From positions 22,507 to 86,506 of the forward strand of contig JACCGJ010000232.1 of the NCBI GenBank assembly GCA_013407085.1: a stretch of 64,000 nucleotides of DNA. Direction: 5' to 3'. A program made the translations under genes and the position numbers. Source of the stretch: Atriophallophorus winterbourni (Eukaryota > Platyhelminthes > Trematoda > Plagiorchiida > Microphallidae). Position 1 is the first letter of the stretch; each line of letters begins with the position of its first letter. Below are positions 56,564 through 64,000 of the stretch, in pieces. Below the pieces are notes generated by a model that saw only the letters and a list, made by a program, of their open reading frames with translations, did not search any database and was not told where the DNA came from.

Positions 56564-59560
56564 CCTCCCCTTTTGAGATTCTCAATACCGGGACTTGCGT
56601 GGATTGACCTGCAACGGTTTCACGGGTTTGCTTATTCTGGTTGTCTCGTGACGTGGTTGCAGAGTTCTATCAACCGGTATTTTGTTCATGATAGATTCAC
56701 CTGGTGCTGGAAAATTTAATGTTTCATGTCTTTCGATATCCGAATTTCGACGAGTGTATCGGAGATGGCGGATCTTACGAAAAATTATTTCTGTGTCGTG
56801 TAACGACATCTTTTCCAACTTTGACATCGAAAATTACACTGCCTCTGCGACGGATGATGTTACCATCTATCCACGGTGTTCTGTGGCCTCGTGCGTGGAC
56901 GGCAGTTCCTGGTTCGAAGCATGACTGTTGATTACGATTAAGCGCCGTTTTGGTTTACTTAGGCTGCATTGCTTCGTTTCAGGTTTGTAGCTTCGGCGGG
57001 TATTTTGCGTCTGGGCAACGCATCGTTTGGCGTAGTTCTGTAAGCCAGCAATTAACGCTGCAGACAATCGACGAATGTCCCCTCGCACGCTTGAATGTGT
57101 CGACGAAGCGTTCGGCCTGGCTATTTGACTGAGGATGGTAAGACGGCGACCGTAGATGTGACACATTTTTCGGCGGCAATATTCGGTGAAAGAGTCCGAG
57201 GTGAATTGCAAGCCATCATTTGACACCAGAGTTCCTGGCAATCCATGCTGACTGAACAAACGACGCAGTGTGCTGATCGTGTTGCTGGATGTAACAGATG
57301 ACATCTCGATGATTTAGGGCCATTTCGAATAAGAATCAACCACAACGAGGTACATGACACCGTTTATTGGACCAGCGAATTCGACATGAATTCTTTGCCA
57401 CGGTTTTTCTGATGTAGGCTATGGTGCAATTGGTACACGGTTAGACATCTTGGCTTCCTGCTGACATTGACGGCATGACTTGACGAATAGATCAATATCT
57501 GCGACCATGCCAAGCCAATAGGCGAAACTGCGAACGATCGCATTCATGCGTTGAATGCCTGGGGGCCCATTGTAAAATTGTCTAAGTACACGATTGAGTA
57601 GATTCTTTGAAACAACAACGCGATCATTAAGCATTAGACACTCATCAATAATTAAAAGGGATTAACGTCTATGGTAGAATTGCGAGAGTTACCCAGCAAG
57701 CGCAGATTTCGGCCAACCACAGTCTGTATAGGCGATTGCTTGCAACAAAGTTTCATCTGTTTGCGTACATTGTTTAATGTCTTCAGCTTTAACAGACAAT
57801 GCCCGCACTGCGTCGTCAAATTAGCTTGCTCGATGGAGACGCATGCAGTGACTGTACCTTCGTCTGGTTTATCTCGAACCGGAATAAGACGGGACAGCGC
57901 GTCCGCCTGACCACAATCTTCGTAACAGCTATATTGTATATCGAAATCGTATCACAATAATGTGAGAGACCATCCTTGTAACCGGTTTGCAGAATGTGCT
58001 GGTATACCATTTTTCGAGCTGAATATCGAAATCATGGCTCGTGGTAAATTGGCAACGTAAATTGACGACTATATATCAACTTGTGGAATCGTTTGACAGC
58101 GAAGATGAGCACTAATGCATTTTTTTCGATTTGACAATAGTTGCATTCGGCTGGTGTCAATGATGGTGAAGCATGCATGATAGCCCTCTCGTTTCCATCG
58201 GGAAACCTGTGAAGAATTACAACACCCACACCATATCCAGATGCATCGACTACCACGACAACAGGCAGCTTGAAATCGTAGTGCGTCAGTAACATATTTG
58301 ATGTTAACAGTGAATTTAGCTTCATAAAACTGTTTCGTATTTTCGTGACCAATTCCATGGGATATCTTTTTGAAGAAATCGATTGAGCGGTGAACGCACA
58401 TTGTGGACTGATGACAGGAATGCACTGTAATAACTGTTCAAACCCAGGAATAATCGCTTTGATGCGATTTTTTTTGGGCTTGTATCTGCTGGATTGATTG
58501 TATGTTGCCAGATTCAGGGTGACGTCCACTTTGATTGAAAATGAAACCAAGGAATTTTATTGACTTCATATAGAAGTGGCATTTCTCTGAGGCAAGGCGT
58601 AAATCACTTTGAGCGATCCGCTTCAACGTCTGGTTGATGCGACCATCGACTTCTTCTTCGGAGGAACCGACAATGAGTAAATCGTCCAGGTATGCGCCAC
58701 ACTTGGGATGCCAGGCATAACGGTGTCCATCAATTGCTGAAAAACGGTTGGAGCAATCTTCAAACAAAAAGAAATACGCTGATACTGTAATAATCCTTTA
58801 AATATTAATAGTTAGCAGTTCTCGTAAATCCTGTACAAGTTCAATCTGCAGATAGGCGTCACTTTATTCGAGTTTCGCGAATTACGATCCTCCGTTTAGC
58901 ATCGTGAAAAAATGATCTGTGAAATACCATGGATAGTGGTGGATAGTAGTAGTTGAAAAATCAGCTCAGATTCGGATGGATCCATTCGGCTTTTTAACGA
59001 CAACGATGGGTTCTGCCCAGGCAGAGTATGTCACTGGAACCAGAACACCTTGATCTTGTAGCCGTTGAAGTTCAGCATCGACTTATGGTAAGGCAGAGGT
59101 CGTTTAAGTCGAAACATAGGCTTGGCGTCTATTTTGAGATGGCGAATAGCTTGTGCCTTGTTAAATTTTCAAAGTTCGTTTGTAAACACGATTGCATATT
59201 CTAGCATTATCTTGTCTCGCTTATTCTGGAGTGTCTCGGTTGGTTGTACCTGATTGCAAATTGCATTGAGTGGAAGGCGAGCTAAATCGAGAAGATCGAA
59301 TCAATCGAATCCAAGCAGGTTGAGTTATAAATTAGACACGTAACACGTTCCTACGACCGTTTAGCTTTCGAATGAGATTTGACATTGCAGCTGTTCAATC
59401 ACTTGCAATAAGCTGTCCAATGCTGCAACTTGAATGTAGTCTTTTTTCAGTTTACATGTTTTAGGCTTGATTAATGGCTCGACCGAATTCTCAAGTTGTG
59501 CAATCTCCTCTTCCAGTTGCCACTATTGTATTCGACTCTTTTCCAACAGATGAATGAATA
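56564..59560 (-). mobile_element. Ty3/gypsy LTR retrotransposon, pol remnant
   Basis: Minus strand, 5' to 3': a protease-RT connection (NLLGFD, then AIRHLKIDAKPMFRLKRPLP, near 59100-59330), RT start ([20 protein letters not shown]), RT catalytic AYLDDLLIVGSSEEE (58438-58767), RNase H (VVVVVDASGYGVGVVI, 58032-58550), integrase zinc finger (57419-57634, FVKSCRQCQQEA), integrase core (HGLPGTLVSNDGLQFTSDSF and SYHPQSNSQAERFVDTFK, 56867-57304) and the integrase C-terminus with NIIRRRGSVIFDV. Multiple stops and frameshifts. The gag part and 5' LTR are missing; the element is cut at the CR1 tail at 59570. Confidence 0.88.
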
Positions 59561-59569
59561 TTCTTGCGA

Positions 59570-60430
59570 TTCAAGGATTCAAGGATTTATAGTTAAAAAA
59601 AGTTAATACTTTACAACACCACAGGATTACGGTATGAATAAAATATGAAAATTACAATAGTATAAAACCAATAGAGAGTATCAAATATAAGGCTCACAAA
59701 TGATGTTCGTTTGCAAGTGCAAGTCCAATTTCGCTCCTAAAATCGCCAGGCAAAAAGAGTCCACCGCATGTTGGGGTAGGGAATTCCAAAGAAATATAGC
59801 TCGTACTGCGAAAAAATGGCGCCGACAATCAATACGGGAACTTGGAACTTAAAGGGATAAAATATGTCCGCGTGTCACTTTCCCATCACATGCATCAATC
59901 AAGTGTTTCAGTGGATGTCCTTAGGTAGACACAATTCTATAGGTCAGAATAATATCGCGTCGTATCCTGCTTTGGGTAATGTCACATAGACCCAGACGTC
60001 GCAATCTTTCGGTATACTGAACATTGCGAAGACCCATCACTAACTTTGTTGCTCTATGATAGATTTTATCGAAGAGAGCAATATATTTTCGCAGCCAAGG
60101 AGCCCAGATCTCTACCGCATACTCTATCGTAGGGCGAAGGTAGACATTCATTATCCTTGGTAAAGTTACCAGAGAGAATCTTCCAAATATTATTCGAAGG
60201 ATACCTAACAATCTGTTGACCCGTCGATATATATTCTGGCGGTGAACTGTGCTCTTCAGGTTACCGCTAATCCACACTCCAAGATCTTATTCTAACGATC
60301 TCCATGCTAGGTTTTCAGTTCCCAATCGATATGTCCAAGGAACATTCTTGCCAAGATGGAGCATCTTACATTTCAGTATGTTGAATGACATGTCATTCAT
60401 GGCCGCCCAATTCGAAACGCTGTCTAAATC
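59570..60430 (-). mobile_element. CR1-like LINE no. 1, 3' half
   Basis: Continuation of 61893-64000 after the nested element. It resumes with DLDSVSNWAAMNDMSFNI, then KCKMLHLGKNVPWTYRLGTE, DLGVWISGNLKSTVHRQNIY, YLRPTIEYAVEIWAPWLRKY, ATKLVMGLRN and a 3' untranslated region. It ends in repeats of GATTCAAG on the plus strand (about 59570-59590). Several frameshifts. Confidence 0.85.
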
Positions 60431-60456
60431 CAAAGTGATTCAAAGTGATTCAAAGT
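60431..60456 (-). repeat. CR1-like 3' tail, 10-base units
   Basis: Two and a half units of CAAAGTGATT, the complement of the tail at 31451-31470, at the exact nested-element boundary. Confidence 0.85.
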
Positions 60457-61892
60457 TGTAATGGTCTAAAAAGCATTTAGCTTAACAATAACCATAGGAT
60501 GGAGTTATGAGGTATATACAATAAAAAAGAAGAACAGGAAAACTCATGTAGTGTAAATCGTATCAAAGTTTGGGTTGTCCCTCAAGTGTTTGTCCAAATT
60601 AGCTTTAAAAATATCCAGGTTGGCTGAGTGTGAAACAGTGGAGGGGAGGGTGTTCCATGTGAAACTTACACGTACAGCATACGATATCTTCGACAGTTCA
60701 GTCTTGAAGTGGGAATAAGCACTGAAAGTTCATGTTTCCGACTGGCACGGGGTGGCGAGCGTGTGAAAAGTTTGGACAAGGGATGGTTAGGGACGTGCAT
60801 AATATTTTACATCAGTATGAGGTCACCTCTTAGTCGACGACGCGAAAGTCGAAAAGATTGAGACTCCTCAAACGTTCTTCGTATGGTTTAGCAGCTAGTC
60901 CGGGTACAAGCTTTGTGGTTCGGTGGTAAATACGCTGCAGAAATTGATGTCTTTCTGAATCCAGGGTGACCAAGCCTGAACAGCGTACTCCATCGCTGGT
61001 CTCAGATAGGTTTCATGATACGGGGCACCGACTGATTGGAGAATCTGCCGAAAATTCGTCTCAATAACGCCAATACTTGTGACGCCTTTTTGTTTGCCGC
61101 TTTGCACTGCAGTGAAGTCTTCAGACTTGAACTGGTCCAAACACCCAAATCCTTCTCTTCAGTTGTCCAGACGAGTTGGTGGGACCCAAGAGTGTAGTTG
61201 TAATTAACAGTCTTCCAATGTTTAACGCCTTGCACTTTTGGAAGTTGAATGGTAGTTTGTTTCTCAAAGACCAATCGTGCAATGTGTTTAGATCCTTCTG
61301 CAAAGTTTCACAGTCATCATTGGTACGTATGCTTCTCCAAAGCTTTATATCGTCTGCAAATAACATAATCTTGCATTTAACACGCTGGGGAATGTCGTTT
61401 GCGTAGATCAAAAACAAAATCGGTCCGAGGACCGAACCCTGGGGCACTCCGCTCGTAATTTTGAATGGTTTCGATAAGGCGCCGTCAACTCTGACTTGGG
61501 CACTCCTGTCGCGTAAATAGTTTTCTAGCCAAGCAAGAATTTTTCCTGTTATCCCGTGCAATTCAAGTTTCTGGATTAAAATACTATGATTGACGCGGTC
61601 GAAAGCCTTTGACATGTCTAAAAAGCATGCGTGGATGGAGTAACCATTGTCCACACACTCAGTCCAGTCGTTTAAGGTGAGCAAGAGGTTAGATAGGCAT
61701 GAGTGATGTTTCCTGAAACCGTGCTGTTCAGTCGCAAGCAGTCTATTGTTTTCGAGGTGATGGGTGATCTTTTCCGCTACTAAACTCTCTAGCACTTTAG
61801 AAATTACTGGCAACAACGTAACTGGTCTATAGTTCGCAGCGTCAGATCGACTCCCGCCCTTGTAGATTGGTGTGATGATACCAGATTTCCAT
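60431..61892 (-). mobile_element. CR1-like LINE no. 2, nested in no. 1
   Basis: A 1462-base 5'-truncated copy starting in the RT domain (WKSGIITPIYKGGSRSDAAN) and including LLPVISKVLESLVAEKITHH, FLDMSKAFDRVNHS, SGVPQGSVLGPILFLIYAND and an intact MLFADDIKLWRSI. A frameshift near 61215 and a small loss near 61010 follow. It ends in AAAGTGATTC repeats (60431-60456, complement of the TTTGAATCAC tail). Very close in sequence to 30401-31470. Confidence 0.9.
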
Positions 61893-63200
61893 TTGTAGTT
61901 TCTCACAATCCTCTGCAGAACTAATCGGCGTCCAAATTTTCATATCATCCGCGAACAGGACCATTTTGGACGATATGAGCGATTTATAACAGAAAGAGGA
62001 GCGGGCCTAACACAGATCCTTGTGGGACTCCACTGGTGGTTTTGAACGTATGGGATAGCGCTCCGTTAACTTTAACTCGGGCGTCGCGATCTAACAGATA
62101 GTCGCACAACCATGAGAGAAGTGGAACACATATTCCTAAACGCACCAGTTTTTGAAGAAGCAAATGATGATTGACTCTGTCAAAAGCTTTCGAAATGTCT
62201 AGGTAACAGACGTGGATGCAAGAACTTTTATCCATCACCTTTGTCCAGTCGTCTAACGTGAGGGGAAGATTTCTGAGACAAGATCGGTGAGATCGAAATC
62301 GATGTTGTGCTGGCGAAAACAAATTTTGCGATTCGAAGTGTTCAACCATACTTTTCGAGACTCTACGTTCCATGACCTTAGCAATAACAGGTAAAAGTGT
62401 GACGGGACGATAATTTGCAGTGTCAGATCGGCAGCCGCCTTTAAAGATAGGTGTTATTACGCCAGACTTCCAATCTTTTGGTACCACTCCCTTAAGCAAC
62501 GAATAGTTAAACAGGCTGGAGAGCAGTTCACAAATCTGACGGTGACAGAAACTTAGCACTTCCGGTGTAATGCCATCCGCTCCTGGGGATTTTATTACAT
62601 TTAGTTTCAGCAAATGACTTGCGACAATCATTGGATTTATCGAATATCGCACAATGTTTCGATTCCTGTTTCGATTGAATACTCAGAATGTTCCAATAAA
62701 ACGTTTGGCACGAACACTTTAGAATAGTAAATTGCCAGAGCATTTGCGGTTTCCAACGCCGTTTCAGTGAGTTTTTCACCATTCTGGATGGGATGAATAC
62801 CTGGTTTGACTTTTGCGTTCGCGTTCATGATTTTGTATAGTAACTTAGGGTTGCGTTCCATTTTTGACAGGAGTATCAATTGGTACGCTTCCTTATCCTC
62901 TCTAATAAATGCAGTCACTTTGCTGAGTAATATACGGAAATGTTGCCAAGAGGTAGAAGTATTGTCGACTTCATGCTGCACCCACGCTGCTCGCTTCAGT
63001 GCTATCCACTTTTTTGTTCTGCTGCGGACAACAAAACGAAGTTCATGTATGCACCTTTTCTGAACGATCTGCGAGTTCTCGTCTATCTTCATTTTCAGAA
63101 AACCAACAAGTTCATTCCATTGCGCGTCAGGGCTCATGTTGTCCGTCTGAAAATGCGGAATCTGCACGAGCGATTTACTCAAGGCCAATTTATCTACCCG

Positions 63201-63944
63201 TCAAAACACCCCATTAGGAGCAAGCGATTGCTGAGTACTGCAAACATAGTCGAACACAAGCACTGAATGATCACTAAGACCCAGCGGAGCCTGGAATTCG
63301 ATCACTTCGATAGATTGTTCTTCCGATGTTAGCACTAAATCCAAGACAGAAGGGTGGTCAGAACCTCTCCTCCGGGTGCACTCGTGAACATGGTTGTATA
63401 ACGGGACTGAATCTAGTACTTCTCTAAATCGGTATTCTAGCGTTTGTGGGGAGTGATCGTCCCTGAGATAAAGGGTTGACAGATTAAAATCACCCATAAT
63501 GAGTGTCGTTGCTTGCTGTGTGCGAGTCAAGCGCTGAAGCACTTGGATCAACCGTTCGTGGTACGATTCCGTAGATGAAGGGGACCGGTAGACCTCACCA
63601 ATAATACAAACTTCACCAGACATCAGCGTTAAAGAACACCAAATTGTATCCTCGAGCGTGAGTTCTGTGTTGTCTATTGGATGGCACTGTAGTCGATTAT
63701 GGTGATAAAGAGCAACACCACCACCACTTCTCTCTCGATCGTTCCTTATCAAATTCATATTTGGAATTGATATCTCCGTTTCAATCAATTGGGAAGAATA
63801 CCATGTTTCTGTGATGGCGATGAGGTCAGGTGAGTAGCGCGAAGATATATCGGTTAGCTCAGCTAATTTGTTCGGAAGGCATTGTGCATTTGTATATAAA
63901 CATCCTACAAAGTTTGTGGTGTTCAAATCATGAAAAGTTATCAA
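63201..63944 (-). CDS. CR1-like LINE endonuclease ORF (247 codons)
   Basis: APE-type endonuclease that nicks target DNA to prime reverse transcription. The conserved residues are visible in order: Asn in YTNAQC, Glu in ITETW, the Asp and Asn of MGDFN, and Ser-Asp-His in LGLSDHS. The catalytic set therefore looks intact. The TGA at its end lies in frame with the following linker, so this is the front of a longer protein interrupted by one stop rather than a separate gene. Confidence 0.85.
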   Translation of the reverse strand: MITFHDLNTTNFVGCLYTNAQCLPNKLAELTDISSRYSPDLIAITETWYSSQLIETEISIPNMNLIRNDRERSGGGVALYHHNRLQCHPIDNTELTLEDTIWCSLTLMSGEVCIIGEVYRSPSSTESYHERLIQVLQRLTRTQQATTLIMGDFNLSTLYLRDDHSPQTLEYRFREVLDSVPLYNHVHECTRRRGSDHPSVLDLVLTSEEQSIEVIEFQAPLGLSDHSVLVFDYVCSTQQSLAPNGVF

Positions 63945-63948
63945 AGGG

Positions 63949-63967
63949 CCGACTCGGTTAGAGTCGG
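63949..63967. repeat. Hairpin upstream of the LINE ORF
   Basis: CCGACTC, loop GGTTA, GAGTCGG: a 7-base perfect stem just upstream (minus sense) of the endonuclease ORF start at 63944. Confidence 0.7.
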
Positions 63968-64000
63968 AATGCTCAAGTTTTTTGGAGCTATCGCTTGACA

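Larger units (their letters stand above)
61893..64000 (-). mobile_element. CR1-like LINE no. 1, 5' half (endonuclease, linker, RT)
   Basis: Minus strand from the window edge. The complete endonuclease (63201-63944) shows YTNAQCLPNKLAEL, LIAITETWYSS, GGGVALYHH, TLIMGDFNLS, SVLDLVLTSEE and LGLSDHSVLV. One in-frame TGA (63201-63203) separates it from the linker ORF 62637-63188. A frameshift near 62645 leads to RT 61984-62652 (NYRPVTLLPVIAKVMERRV; LDISKAFDRVNH; SGVPQGSVLGPLLFLL). After another shift near 61985 comes LFADDMKIWTPISSAEDCEK, where element no. 2 interrupts. Only a few disabling changes, so decay is recent. Confidence 0.88.

Noticed and set aside
62806..63266. Plus-strand ORFs over the CR1-like linker
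   Set aside because: Antisense shadows of the endonuclease and linker of element no. 1.
1..64000. CRISPR arrays, bacterial operons, rRNA
   Set aside because: No regularly spaced repeats of that kind, no ribosome-binding-site-led gene strings and no rRNA sequence. The window is eukaryotic.

Overview
The window is eukaryotic. It holds a spliced gene with canonical GT-AG introns, and about 40 percent of the rest is decayed retrotransposon. The gene is an SLC9B (NHA, CPA2-type) Na+/H+ exchanger. The style of the CR1-like reverse transcriptases (C-terminal 'RRLRGDLI' blocks, short-unit 3' tails) together with an AT-rich genome suggests an invertebrate, most likely a flatworm such as a trematode. 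No species can be named from this sequence alone.

The host gene lies on the plus strand from 24671 to 55367. Seven coding exons join with consistent phases: 24671-25154, 37917-38313, 38977-39262, 42197-42833, 43333-43602, 49910-50124 and 55144-55367. Joined, they carry the SLC9B core, including the Asp-Asp ion site (SLDDVIAITGF), the RAGLGLD block and the FAWLPKATVQAA block. Unusual points are a glycosylation-rich loop in exon 2, a very large histidine-rich loop in exon 4, and a reading-frame break in the last exon (apparently about 20 extra bases).

Positions 1-3768 repeat 22195-25908 and include a second exon 1 (2473-2956). The copy stops at the first base of a 1000-N scaffold gap (3769-4768) and is already homologous at base 1. 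This pattern fits an uncollapsed haplotype or contig overlap better than a real tandem duplication.

Region by region: 1-3768 first copy of the exon-1 segment; 3769-4768 gap; 4769-6960 mosaic of minus-strand LINE pieces; 6961-18896 mostly empty DNA with a BEL/Pao integrase tail (10262-10640), a LINE endonuclease scrap (11441-11650), a CR1 3' end (15360-15865) and microsatellites; 18897-21470 a decayed CR1-like element and an RTE-like 3' end; 22195-25908 second segment copy; 25155-37916 intron 1 with a large RTE-like element (27975-31795) into which a CR1-like element has jumped (30401-31470); 37917-55367 the remaining exons with RTE-like fragments in introns 5 and 6; 55780-64000 a retroelement graveyard with a LINE RT scrap, a Ty3/gypsy pol with one LTR, and a CR1-like element split by a second CR1-like element. 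The TE products do not cooperate with the exchanger. They explain why its introns are long.

Two small dispersed repeat groups contain a CTGATGA...GAAAC arrangement like the hammerhead ribozyme core. This is the most speculative and possibly the most interesting observation in the window.
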